From Leguminivora glycinivorella (lineage: Eukaryota > Arthropoda > Insecta > Lepidoptera > Tortricidae): a stretch of 64,000 bases of DNA. Below are positions 1 to 9,780 of the stretch, piece by piece. The stretch covers positions 16,943,691 to 17,007,690 of the forward strand of contig NC_062972.1 in NCBI RefSeq assembly GCF_023078275.1, read 5' to 3'. The translations under genes were made by a program, and so were the position numbers. How positions within the stretch are numbered: position 1 is the stretch's first letter; each line of letters opens with the position of its first letter. Under the pieces are notes generated by a model. The model saw only the letters and a program-made list of their open reading frames with translations, had not been told where the DNA came from and searched no databases.

Positions 1-35
1 TTTCACAGTGATGTTTAAATCAAAACGTTTGTTAA

Positions 36-680
36 GAGTCGGATTCAAAACGGTATTGCAAGTATTGCTCCGGGAACTCCGCTCCGGCTGAAAACAATTT
101 AAGTATATTTGCTGAATTTAATAGCTTCGATTTAGATGTGGTTCATGACAGTGCACCGTGCTCCCCAATGAAGGACCATGTAGATTTAAAGGAGTCTGTG
201 CACTTAGAGGGCGGCAGTGATCCCAGAGTGACATTGAAGGGGTCAAATAAAATTAAAAAATACTTAAAGTTAAGCAAATTTATAAAGAAATCAAAGCTTT
301 TAGTTAAACGACAAAATTCTATGTTTAAGACAATACAGTCCAGATGTAACAGTGTCGCCTTAAGCGATGAACTTCTAAATTGTCAACACCGACTCGACCT
401 GACAGCACAGGAGTTGAACAGTCGCTCCGATGAATTGTACAAATTAGAATCAAAACTGAAAGACCTGAATAATAGATATGAATTGACAAGTAATGCATTA
501 CACGAGTACATATCTTTTATGAATAATGTTCTAGATCCATCGAGCGGGTACCCGGTGTGTATGGACTCGCCTGCGCCTGCTCGGCGGCGCCCCGCCGCGC
601 CGCACTCGCCGGCGCTCCGTGCCGCGCTGGCGGCGCCGGGGTCGCCCGCGCTGCGTGCCTTGTTCGCGCCGCGCCCGAGC

Positions 681-719
<39 letters not shown>

Positions 720-1607
720 TCTCCGCGCCGCGAGCCCGAGCCCGCCGCCCGCCGCCCTGTCCCGCCGAGCCCCGCCGTCGCCGCGCCGGCTCCGTCGCCG
801 CCGAGCCTCCTGCGGCTGGCTCTCGAGCGGCTGACCGTCGAGCCTGAGCCGCGGTCGCCGGCCCCGACACCGTCGAGCCTCCTGCGGCTGGCTCTGGAGC
901 GGCTGACCGTCGAGCCTGAGCCTCGGCCGCCGGCCCCGTCGCCGGCGCGCGCGTCGAGCGCGGCGCCCGCCCCGGCGCCCGGCGCTCCGCGCGCTCGGAG
1001 CCGGGACCCTCCGCGGTCGACGGTCATCTATTCTGACGCAATCGGGGCCGGCCTCGGCGTGCTGCTGGGTGAATGTCTCCGGCAAAGTGTAACAAATGTG
1101 TGCTTGCGTGGTGCCTCCGTCGAATCGGTCGTGCGCCGCCTGGCGAGGGACAAGTTTGACAGTGGCACCACTCTGATTATACACCTCGGCGATAGTGTGG
1201 GTGTGAAGAGATCTCACGTGGGATCCCTCATACGCACGCTGTCCGACATTGAGCGACATGGAATTTATAAAATTATTTTATGCTCTTTTCCGTATTCTGA
1301 CTCTGTTTCCCATGAGCACAACGTTAGAGTGTCGGAGTTAAATTCCATGTTGTACAATGCGACTTGTTACGAAAGCGCTTACCATTTTATTGATCTGAAC
1401 ATTATGTATAAAAGAAATAATTACCGTTTTAGACTAAGAGATAATTATTTGAATGTACCACGGAATTGTAAAGTGACGACAGCAAAATTACTAGCTTACA
1501 ACGTAGAACCGGGGTTTTTTGACATTTCGGCCAGTGGCAACGGTGCCGGCCGCGCGGCGAGCGCCGGCGCGTGCGCAGCCTCCCCGCGGGCCGCCCACAG
1601 CATTTAA
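36..1607 (+). CDS. LINE ORF1 protein, 5' end incomplete (coiled coil, Pro/Ala tract, SGNH-like domain)
   Basis: RNA-binding/chaperone-type ORF1 of element 1. The open frame runs from 36 (stop TAA at 33-35) to 1607. No credible AUG is visible at its start, and the first listed initiator is GTG at 138. A C-x2-C pair encoded at 57-68 looks like the end of a PHD-type zinc finger whose first part lies upstream and seems to be in another frame (positions 2-35), so a frameshift or truncation is likely. Numbering from 138: basic segment about residues 35-60, coiled coil about 78-125, a Pro/Ala/Arg-rich low-complexity tract about 140-295, then a domain of about 160 residues resembling the SGNH esterase fold of CR1 ORF1s (motifs SDAIGAG and LGDS). 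In the first motif the expected catalytic Ser seems to be Ala. It overlaps ORF2 by about 100 nt. Confidence 0.75.
680..720 (+). repeat. GC-rich hexanucleotide tract (CCCGCG)n inside ORF1
   Basis: A run of CCCGCG units encodes alternating Pro-Ala. It lies in a strongly GC-rich stretch (about 560-1020) that contrasts with the AT-rich remainder of the element. Confidence 0.85.
803..946 (+). repeat. 72-bp tandem duplication in ORF1
   Basis: Two adjacent 72-bp units (803-874 and 875-946) differ at only a few bases and encode a repeated 24-residue block containing LLRLALERLTVEPEPR. The unit length is a multiple of three, so the frame is kept. Confidence 0.85.
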
Positions 1608-4506
1608 ACTGACGGCTGAGACAGCGGAGAGGCCCCGTGAGCTTAGGTTAGTTCACCAAAACCTACAGGGCTTCTCCAGCAAAGAGTTAGAGGTGGTTCT
1701 TTTCTTAGAATCACAAGATATTGATGTCATGTGCGTTACGGAGCACTGGCTCAAAGAATATGAATTATTAGTATTTAATATCTGTAATTATGACATAATT
1801 AGCTCGTTCAGTAGAAAGTCCGCCATTCACGGGGGATCATTGATTATAGTAAAAAATAAATTTAAATGTAAAGAAAGAAATGACATAGTTAAACTTTCTA
1901 CTGAGCGAACTATAGAAATATCATGTATAGAATTGGAGGATCACATTATAATGTGCGTCTACAGACCACCTTCGGCGGATTTTAGCGTTTTTGAGTCTGT
2001 GATGGAAGATGCGTTGAGACGAGTGTTTGTTAGCAGTAAGAAGATAATAATTTGTGGGGACTTTAATGTTAATATACTAGATCCCACGCATGGACACACA
2101 GTTAGATTCTTAAATCTTTTTCAGTCTTTTGACTTGTTTCCGCTTTTCCACGAGCCCACAAGAATTACAGCCAGTACGGCGACTTGTTTGGATAATATAT
2201 TCTGTAATTGTGAAGTTGAAAAGAAAGATGTCTTTAGTTGTTTCAGCTCTGATCACTGTGGTCAGAAAGCTTATTTCCAAGTCAACATTGTAAAACAACA
2301 GCAAGCGATTACGTATAGGCCTATCACTGCTAGCCGAATGGATAAGTTTAGAGAATCTATTATATCGCAGGTACCTACTTTGACAGGTATAAGCAAGCAA
2401 GATCCTGATACATTATACGGGGAACTGTCGAGTGTCATCCACGACGTCCACAAGAATATTTTTAAGACGAAGACTGTACAGCAAGGCCAATTGAAGTCAA
2501 AGTTTAGTGACTGGGCCACCGTCGGTATCCACAGAAGCAGGAAGAGATTGTATGACCTGTATGAAATGAGGAATTTTAACCATGATGAAAATTTTACTGA
2601 ATATGTAAGGAGGTATTCAAAAGTGTTTAAGAAAGTTTGCGCCGCGGCTAAGTCTGCATTCTTAAGCAAGAAGGTCAGGTCGGCAGACAATAAAATAAAA
2701 GCTACCTGGAATATGATAAACGCTGAAACCGGGAAGACGAAACCCCGTGATGGCCATTACACACTAAAAGTTCAAGACCAAGTATTGTCTGCAGACGACG
2801 ATGTTGCTGGCGCCTTTCAACACTTTTTCACCAACATAGCCACTGATACTACACGGAATTTAAACTCCTCTGTAGTTAAGGCAGGTCTCTACTTGGACAA
2901 TTACAATGTTAAGAAATGCAGCATGGAATTATATTTCCAATTTACTGACCCCGAAGAGATTATTAAAACTTTCAAGTCCTTAAAAGTTAAAAACAGTGAG
3001 GACATTTGGGGGATATCTGTGAAAGTCGTGTATTCAATTATTGACGTCGTGGCACCTTATCTAGCCGATGTGTTTAACGCTTGTGTTAGGGAATGTGTGT
3101 TTCCCAATCTGATGAAGTATAGTAAGGTTATTCCTCTGTTTAAATCAGGCAGCAAGGATGACCTTGGAAATTTTAGACCAATTTCCATACTTCCCGTTCT
3201 CAGCAAAGTGTTTGAGAAAATTATATTGAACCAGTTGCTTCGACATTTTAACACGAATGGATTACTTCAGCATCAGCAATTTGGTTTTACACGAGGTCGT
3301 TCGACGACAGATGCTGCCTCTGTGCTAATCAAGCACATATACGATGCCTGGGAACTCTCGTTAGATGCTATCGGTATTTTCTGCGATCTCTCCAAAGCTT
3401 TCGATTGTGTGGAGCACGACACACTACTACACAAGCTGAAGCACTACGGTCTATCCTCTAAAGCTTTACAGCTTGTTGAATCTTACTTAAACGAAAGAAC
3501 CCAGAAAGTGGTTGTAAATGGTACTGAATCTAACGGTACAACTGTAAAGCTTGGAGTACCACAGGGTTCTATTCTGGGACCTTTTCTTTTCCTTGTGTAT
3601 ATAAATGATTTGCCATGTCTTGTAAAGAACAAATGTGAGATAGTCTTATTTGCTGATGATACTTCACTAATTTTCAAAGTTGATAGGCAACTGAGTGACT
3701 ATAGCCATGTGAATGAAACTTTGAAGGAGGTACTAGAATGGTTTACAGCAAATAACTTGCTCCTTAATGCCAAGAAGACGAAATGTGTTAAATTCTCTTT
3801 ACCCAATGTAAGGAAGACAGATACTACCATCACGCTGAATGGCGAAAACCTGGACCTTGTCGAGAATACGCTCTTTCTTGGTCTTACTTTAGATTGCAAT
3901 CTGCAATGGGGTCCTCATATATCTGCCCTAGCAAAAAGGTTGAGCTCTGCCGCGTATGCCGTAAGGAGAATTAGGCAATTAACTGATGTGGAGACAGCTC
4001 GCCTAGTTTATTTCAGTTACTTTCATAGTGTTATGTCTTACGGCATATTGGCCTGGGGAAAAGCAGCAGATATTCAAACCATCTTCGTTCTCCAGAAACG
4101 GGCAATACGATCTATCTACAACATGGCGTCACGTGACTCACTGAAGGAACGCTTTAAGGAGATAGACATCCTTACAGTAGCTTCACAATACATACTAGAT
4201 GTGATAATGTATACTCATAAGAATATAGAGTCCTTTAAGAAACTGTCAGATATTCATAGTTATAATACACGGAACAAACATAAGCTAGCGGTTTCCAAGT
4301 TTCGTCTACAGAAAGTGAAGAAATCGTTCCTGGGAAACTGTGTAACATTTTATAATAAGGTACCCTTAGAGGCATGGGATCTGCCCTTTACTTCATTCAA
4401 GAAGTACATAAAAAGTGCACTTCTCAAAAAGGGGTACTACAAAATTGATGATTACCTGGGAGATACTACACCATGGCCGACTATCCAGGCTCAAAATCTG
4501 TCATAG
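1519..4506 (+). CDS. LINE ORF2: endonuclease and reverse transcriptase
   Basis: Replication polyprotein of element 1. It nicks the target and reverse-transcribes the element RNA at the nick. The apurinic-type endonuclease spans about residues 43-255, with VHQN (N48), TEHW (E75), CGDFNVN (D181, N183), LDNIF (D225) and SSDH (H246). The reverse transcriptase spans about 520-800, with NFRPIS near 550, FCDLSKAFD at 621, GVPQGSILGP near 678 and the catalytic FADD at 711-714. A C-terminal thumb region follows. No RNase H is present. The first codon in this reading is TTG. The frame is open only from 1507 (TAG at 1504-1506), and the first in-frame ATG lies inside the endonuclease, so initiation must be non-AUG or coupled to ORF1, whose stop is at 1605-1607. 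The frame is +1 relative to ORF1. All catalytic residues I can check are present. Confidence 0.93.
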   Translation: MTFRPVATVPAARRAPARAQPPRGPPTAFKLTAETAERPRELRLVHQNLQGFSSKELEVVLFLESQDIDVMCVTEHWLKEYELLVFNICNYDIISSFSRKSAIHGGSLIIVKNKFKCKERNDIVKLSTERTIEISCIELEDHIIMCVYRPPSADFSVFESVMEDALRRVFVSSKKIIICGDFNVNILDPTHGHTVRFLNLFQSFDLFPLFHEPTRITASTATCLDNIFCNCEVEKKDVFSCFSSDHCGQKAYFQVNIVKQQQAITYRPITASRMDKFRESIISQVPTLTGISKQDPDTLYGELSSVIHDVHKNIFKTKTVQQGQLKSKFSDWATVGIHRSRKRLYDLYEMRNFNHDENFTEYVRRYSKVFKKVCAAAKSAFLSKKVRSADNKIKATWNMINAETGKTKPRDGHYTLKVQDQVLSADDDVAGAFQHFFTNIATDTTRNLNSSVVKAGLYLDNYNVKKCSMELYFQFTDPEEIIKTFKSLKVKNSEDIWGISVKVVYSIIDVVAPYLADVFNACVRECVFPNLMKYSKVIPLFKSGSKDDLGNFRPISILPVLSKVFEKIILNQLLRHFNTNGLLQHQQFGFTRGRSTTDAASVLIKHIYDAWELSLDAIGIFCDLSKAFDCVEHDTLLHKLKHYGLSSKALQLVESYLNERTQKVVVNGTESNGTTVKLGVPQGSILGPFLFLVYINDLPCLVKNKCEIVLFADDTSLIFKVDRQLSDYSHVNETLKEVLEWFTANNLLLNAKKTKCVKFSLPNVRKTDTTITLNGENLDLVENTLFLGLTLDCNLQWGPHISALAKRLSSAAYAVRRIRQLTDVETARLVYFSYFHSVMSYGILAWGKAADIQTIFVLQKRAIRSIYNMASRDSLKERFKEIDILTVASQYILDVIMYTHKNIESFKKLSDIHSYNTRNKHKLAVSKFRLQKVKKSFLGNCVTFYNKVPLEAWDLPFTSFKKYIKSALLKKGYYKIDDYLGDTTPWPTIQAQNLS

Positions 4507-5695
4507 TTTTGCTAGCAGTGTCCCGGGAGACATTGTGTCATGCTTAAGGCGCTGTTGCTACTGGCTGTTTAAATTATTGATCCTTATTATTGTATAATTA
4601 TAATTTGGTATATATATATATATTGACTTGTTGAGTACATACTAGTTATGTATTCTGTAGAATTAGTTGGAGATTGCTAGCTTAACAGTCTCTTGACGTG
4701 AAATTTGTATTTCATACGCATTTTTTTTTCTATTTCTAGTTCTTTTGACACTTGGAGAACCTTTACACCTCCAAATTTTTATTTTTTATTATATCCCATT
4801 AATTATAATTGACTGTGGGGACCTTTTACATCTCCCAAGATCTTGTTTTCAATTAAGTCAATTTAAACTATGTAACATACAAGCACGGAATGTTGTGTCT
4901 TACATCTAGGTATACCGTATTCACTTATTATTGGAATATTTAATACAGCCCGGACAGCTTGAACATGTCATGCTCGCTAAAAAGTCTTTGCTTACGGTGA
5001 CGTCGTTGATCGGGTCGCCACCTTCCCGAATGAAGGTTGAGGGAGGCGATGGCTGAGATACGCGCCATATTCGTGAACGGGTGCTGTTTGTGAAGACCGG
5101 TCTGTTTCAGCTAATAGGGGCTATGCTATTCTATGTAACATTAATTTTGAATGAGATTACGTTGAGGCACTCTGTTCGGTCCTTGTTTGTTTATTTTTCT
5201 TTCTGACTCTTGGAGACCATATACATCTCCAAGGAAAAAAGTAGATTAAGTATACATATATATTTTTTTTTTCCTTTGCTTAAGACAACAAGAGTCTTTT
5301 ACAACTCTAAAGTTATTTTAGTTATTCGGTTTTTTTCTTCATGTATAATTTTTTTAGATGTACTTTGACACTTAGAGACTCTATACATCTCTAACATCTC
5401 TTATTAATAATCATAATAGCTTTGTACTTTGTATAATTTCTTGTGTTAATATTTTTTTTTATGAATACTTTTGCTTATTAAATTGTATCTTGTTTTTTTT
5501 TAATGCATGTTAAATATAAGATGTAATGTTTTGAAAAGAAGTGGCCCGCCGAGTTTCTTGCCGGTCCCATAGTGGATACCCTCCTCCAACTGAGGGGGGA
5601 CTGAAATCTTCTCGAGGCTGAGGCGTAGGGTTAGAGCCGGCGTAGTTTTATTTGACGTTCATAAGCGCATTGTAATATGCCTACTTGGAAAAATA
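4507..5695 (+). other. 3' UTR of element 1
   Basis: Long AT-rich 3' UTR with no ORF of note. It contains five small stem-loops (separate entry). It ends in a conserved segment (5535-5695: GAGTTTCTTGCCGGT, then CTGAAATCTTCTCGAGG, then AATAAATATTTC) that is shared with the truncated copy at 18383. Confidence 0.8.
4746..5394 (+). promoter_or_regulatory. Array of five related stem-loops in a LINE 3' UTR
   Basis: Stems at 4752-4757/4769-4774 (TTGGAG/CTCCAA), 4816-4820/4833-4837 (TGGGG/TCCCA, with one G-U), 5209-5216/5226-5233 (CTTGGAGA/TCTCCAAG), 5291-5295/5304-5308 (AGAGT/ACTCT) and 5372-5378/5388-5394 (TTAGAGA/TCTCTAA). Each has GAC a few bases upstream, and the loops share a CC(A/T)TWTACA-like core. 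Stem sequences change together on both sides, which argues for RNA structure. The function is unknown. Recognition by the element's own protein is possible. Confidence 0.55.
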
Positions 5696-5768
5696 AATAT
5701 TTCATTTCATTTCATTTCATTTCATTTCATTTCATTTCATTTCATTTCATTTCATTTCATTTCATTTC
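5696..5768 (+). repeat. (ATTTC)n 3' tail of element 1
   Basis: About 14 perfect ATTTC units directly after AATAAAT. This is the template-jump tail of the LINE. Confidence 0.95.
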
Positions 5769-5911
5769 GTAATGGCGTCTCGGTCTAGTATTAGTAATGT
5801 GCTGTACTCCTTGCATTTACTGAGCTGGTTGACCTATGTTGTTGTTTTGTGAATATTTTTCTTCAACAACTAAATGGTAAACAAGAATATAATAGCAAGA
5901 ATATGGGTAGC

Positions 5912-6040
5912 TTTTGCACATTGTAATTTTTCCTCAGTCACCCGTTGACCACGAACGCTGTAAAGTGTTCGAAACGTCGGGATGAATTTTAAACTCATTA
6001 TACGCGATTTAATCCGTTTTCATAGTTTTCATTTCATGAG
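5912..6040 (+). repeat. Interspersed repeat with CGAAACGTCGGGATGAA core
   Basis: Shares about 110 bp with 25505-25640, including CCGTTGACCACGAA, a short stem-loop (CGAAC...GTTCG), then GAAACGTCGGGATGAA and ATACGCGATTTAATCCG. It may be the terminus of a Penelope-like element, because such termini often carry a GAAACGTC motif, but no Penelope coding sequence is visible here. Confidence 0.5.
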
Positions 6041-6143
6041 TAACTATCGCGGTAACTGAAGACAATATTAACTAAATGGTTACAAATAATAATTATCATC
6101 AAATTATCATCAACATAATCTGGTCCAGGCAGGCAATTAATAT

Positions 6144-6246
6144 AGTCGCGCGATAAATGATAAAATATCTGGCCGTCCCTATAATCGCACTTACTAATAG
6201 TGCGACAGGGACGGCCTGATATTTTATCGTCTATCGCGCGACCATG
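6144..6246. mobile_element. Foldback MITE, copy 1
   Basis: Near-perfect inverted arms start with TCGCGCGATAAATGATAAAA and meet at GTGCGA. A second copy is at 21085-21187. Neither has coding capacity. Confidence 0.75.
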
Positions 6247-6257
6247 CTACCCGATCT

Positions 6258-6432
6258 GTACTAGCTTTTGCGCTTGCGTTAGAAAGAGACAAAAGTAGCC
6301 TATGTCACTCTCCATCCCTTCAACTAAATCCCCTTAAATAATCACGTCAATTCGTCGCTCCATTTTTTCCGTGAAAGACGGACAAACAAACAGACACATA
6401 CCCTTTCCCATTTGTAATATTAGTATGGATTT
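6258..6432 (+). repeat. Interspersed repeat ending TAATATTAGTATGGA, copy 1
   Basis: Begins CTAGCTTTTGCGC and contains AGCCTATGTC and CGTGAAAGACGGACAAACAA. It ends with AATATTAGTATGGAT. It closely matches 27173-27355. The class is not determined. Confidence 0.65.
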
Positions 6433-7120
6433 GACATTATTATTTATATTTAAATAATTATATATGGATAGCCTAATTTCGTCGGTAACAGCGTGTTATG
6501 TAATGGCGTCGTTGGTGAACAGTCGCCTGTCACGCCGTGAAACTGCGTTCGGATCCCAGGATTCTATAAACTTTTTGTATTTTTTTGGATATAAGTTTCG
6601 TATTTTTTATTGACCGAGCAAGAATAGAGAGCCGAAGGTATCAATTTTATCTTAGAGAACGTATTGATTTTTTTATTGTCATTTTCATTTTCTATTTATT
6701 AAGTTGAGATATAAAACACAACTTTTAATACCCTCGCTAAATATAATATTTTCTCGAAATTACTCCTTAGATAAAAAAGTCCACTTGAGTTTTTAAAGCA
6801 TTACGTTACTCAGTTAACTATTGCATTTTCATTTACTAATTTAAGATTTCAAAAGCGATTTGAATACCCTTGCTCCATCGAAAATAAACAATTAGAAAAA
6901 AAAATCATTCGAATCGTAGTTTAGAAACTAAAATTTATCTATACTTTTTGGAATTTTTCAAAATATCAGATTAGGATAATTATGTTAGAAATTCTGAGTT
7001 CGACGAACCAAAAAATTATTACCATGTAAGAGAATAGGTTTTTAATCTTTTTTGTGGAAAACGCTCAGTAACTACTGTACGAGTACATATACATTTATGT
7101 ATAAATAATAAAACAAAAAA
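6433..7120. other. No gene or clear repeat recognised
   Basis: AT-rich sequence with no supported ORF, RNA gene or inverted repeat. Confidence 0.5.
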
Positions 7121-7121
7121 T

Positions 7122-7290
7122 AGTGTCTCATAGTGTTGTGTTCCTGCCGGTGAGTAAGGCTGCCAGAGCTCAACGAGGGTGCGGGGTGCTGACGACGGGA
7201 GGATTTACGGAACTAATTTGTTCCGTCTATTGTCCTTTGAGTCGTCGGCAATCCAAACCCTCCTTTGAACTTGTACACTCCTTTTATTTA
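7122..7290 (+). repeat. Retroposon fragment (GTGTTGTGTTCCTGCCGG family), copy 1
   Basis: Internal part of the repeat seen more fully at 9781-10265 and 15430-15858. It runs from CATAGTGTTGTGTTCCTGCC to GAACTTGTACACTCC. Confidence 0.7.
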
Positions 7291-7539
7291 TTAAAGAAAT
7301 CCAGCATTCCGTTTTGTTAAGAGATTTTCCTGGTTTCGTTTAAGAACTCTGACAAGTTTTAAACTTGTGCTATGTGGCCACGAAATTCTAAGCCAGTAAG
7401 TACATCAAAGAAGATGAACGGAGGCTGTAATTTAAATAAACTCGGTCCAAAAATAATGTCGTAATCCATCTCTGAGATTCTTCCTTCATAATTCCTTGCC
7501 GACGCGACTAGGGTTGCCTGTTAAAATAAACAATATTAA

Positions 7540-7640
7540 TTTTTCAGTACAGATGGTGCTAAACTCACACTAGTGCGAAAACTGGTTCATTTTGTGTCAG
7601 GTCGAAACTACAGATCCTGGTGGAAAAGAGAAAATAAAGT
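7540..7640 (+). repeat. Partial CAGTACAGATGG MITE
   Basis: Contains TTTTTCAGTACAGATGGTGC, CACTAGTGCGAAAACTGGTTC and a degenerate second end. It is the same family as 16929-17045 and the copies within 28930-29255. Confidence 0.5.
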
Positions 7641-8324
7641 CTGTAACGTATAGGTCAGGATTGCGGATACTAACTTTTTCACACACCAACTGGATGCATG
7701 GCTCACTCGATTCTTCGAAAACGAATGAGAATTTTGAAATTTAAATCCGATATATGTGAAAAACGCTGTGACGCTAGAACGTTCTAGGACCGGGCCAAAG
7801 CGTTATATACTTAGATTTATAAAGAAAATACTCTAAATCATGATTTGTCAATCATGTTATGTGCAAACAAAACACCAAAAATAAAAATAAAAGTTTACGG
7901 CGCTCGGTCCAGCGTGCACGAACAATCCTTTAGAACCATATTGACGGTTTTCCATATTAATGTTATACTCGTTTTCCCATTATTCAGCTTTTCACATCTC
8001 CAAATCAACGTTACGCAATCTCTTAAAATAATTAGCTCATTAAAATTAATGTCGGCAATCTGACTCAATTTCGTGGCAACCCTAGCATTAAGGCCTGTGA
8101 AAAATGAACAGAAATTAATTCAGGAAAATTAAAATTCCTTAACCGCTTATTCTTTCAAATTTTTCGGCAGACATCTTGGATAAGTATTTATTTCAAAACG
8201 TGACGGAATTTGTTTAGATAGACTACAAAAAAAATATTTAATGACGGTACATATAAGTATACACTTACAATAATCCTACAAACTTATTTTATGACTTAAC
8301 TTACAATTTATGTATTTTTAAATT

Positions 8325-8445
8325 AAAGGAAAAATGGAAACATTCACACCTCCGGCAGGACTCGAACCTGCGACCTTTGGCCTTGCCGGGGCCATCACGG
8401 TTCCAACTGCGCCACAGAGGCCTGCTGGTTGATAGATCCAGGATC
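8325..8445 (-). mobile_element. tRNA-headed SINE, minus-strand copy of a head-to-head pair
   Basis: On the minus strand it starts near GCCTCTGTGGCGCAGTTGG and folds as a cloverleaf: acceptor pairing with CGGAGGT, anticodon stem TGGCC/GGCCA, and T arm GCAGG-TTCGAGT-CCTGC. A short tail with TTTCCATTTTT follows. The anticodon loop has C at position 33 instead of U, so it is a SINE head and not a working tRNA. Confidence 0.7.
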
Positions 8446-8525
8446 TATTCTTACGGGTAGATGTTTGCTATAACGCCACCCTAAGGCGGTTGAGAATTGA
8501 GGGAAGGCATGGGTAAATTCGCACA

Positions 8526-8650
8526 CATCCAGCAGGCTTCCGTGGCGCAGTTGAAAGCGTGATGGCCCCGGCAAGGCCAAAGGTCGCAGGTTCGAGTCCT
8601 GCCGGAGGTGTGAATTTTTCCATTTTTCTTTTAATTTAAAAATATGTAAT
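8526..8650 (+). mobile_element. tRNA-headed SINE, plus-strand copy of a head-to-head pair
   Basis: Starts at GCTTCCGTGGCGCAGTTG and carries the same cloverleaf arms and tail as its partner at 8325-8445. About 90 bp lie between the two heads. Confidence 0.7.
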
Positions 8651-9780
8651 ATCGCTCGCAGACGTTTCTGCATGATAAAAAACAAATTTACAATTTATGT
8701 TTATTCGAAAAGTTGTTGCTAACAATGTTTAAGCTTTTTGAATAATTAAGCGAAAAACCTGATTGATGAAACAGGTACCTACCTATAGTCTTAGTACTCT
8801 AGGGTTAAGTTCAAGAACTATTAATTAGCGCTAAAATATTATAACATCGACCATGAGACCCAAAGGTCCATGCAAATTACCTTAGACTTTTTTAAATATT
8901 ATACCTATAAATGGTTACCTTACTCCTAGCCACAGACTAGCCAAAGCCAAAGAAGTGGCCTACGATGGAGTGAGCTCGTCCAGAAGATGCCTATTTATTT
9001 ACCCCTGATTTGAAGGTTGCCGGGTTTTATTAAAAACTATGCAGTTACATATATCCGCTCAAACTATATTATTAATAAAGTATAGTGATTTTACCAGCAT
9101 GACCCTTTAATTATTTTGCAAATAGGTACTTGTAAAGTGATTAGTCTACAAATGATAACCTGTTCAAGTAAAGACAGCTTATCTCAGCCAACATGGTTCA
9201 CATTAGAGCATCGAGGTCCCGAATGCATTCCAAGCGGAGATAATGGGATTGTAACCGCCGCGCTCCTTCCATTTCTCATTCTCGTGGTCCCAAACACAGG
9301 TTTTCTATAGCAACGACTTGATGGAATATGTGCTGGTTTTTCTTGTGAGTAGTTGTAATTTGCAACCTTGGCAATAGAAAAAAAAATGTAGGCATTGCAT
9401 TGCCAGTTGGTAAAGATTTGTAACTTACATGACATACTCGTACATACATAAAATAACCAACGCCTGAATTGCAAAAAGAACTAGACAGTGCGTATGAAAC
9501 TGCTCATGTTCCACTCTTAATATGGGGGTTAATGTAAACACAATTGTGATATGGCAGTGACAGGTTGTTAGCCTGAGAACTCAATTGTGGTGTGGGATAA
9601 TCCCACAACCAACTTCTACGGCACCAACGGAAGAAAAGGGGATGTAAAATTCTGAAACCCGAAATAAATCTGATTTACAAACCTAAAGACGATCAAAATT
9701 TAGTTATATTCCGGTCTTAGTATTTCAACTGTGTTGTTAGTCGAGTAATAACCTCAAAATGCAAGCATTAATAGTTATTT
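8651..9780. other. No gene recognised
   Basis: AT-rich DNA. Short open frames at 9116-9310 and 9184-9474 overlap on opposite strands and have no recognisable domain. Confidence 0.5.

Larger units (their letters stand above)
1..5767 (+). mobile_element. CR1/Jockey-group LINE, near full length (element 1)
   Basis: A non-LTR retrotransposon running from beyond the left edge to an (ATTTC)n tail. The order is ORF1, overlapping ORF2 (endonuclease then reverse transcriptase), a long 3' UTR of about 1.2 kb and a pentanucleotide tail in place of poly(A). No RNase H domain follows the reverse transcriptase. A microsatellite-like 3' end and a PHD/coiled-coil/SGNH-type ORF1 are typical of the CR1 and related Jockey-group clades. 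ORF2 has no internal stop over 995 codons, so the copy is young. The last 130 bp recur as a 5'-truncated copy at 18383-18520. The 5' end lies outside the window. Confidence 0.9.

Noticed and set aside
383..1259. Long open frames on the minus strand and in other plus frames over the ORF1 GC-rich tract
   Set aside because: Produced by stop-poor GC-rich sequence (Arg/Gly/Ala repeats); only the frame joining the coiled coil to the SGNH-like domain makes sense.
5696..5768. CRISPR-like regular repeats
   Set aside because: Pentanucleotide LINE tail without spacers, in eukaryotic DNA.
8526..8605. Functional tRNA-Ala(GGC) gene
   Set aside because: C at position 33, variant D arm and SINE-type tail; a second inverted copy shares the tail.
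8395..8685. 96-codon minus-strand ORF (…DSNLRPLALPG…)
   Set aside because: It is a read-through of the tRNA-derived SINE box B region, a common false gene in moth genomes.
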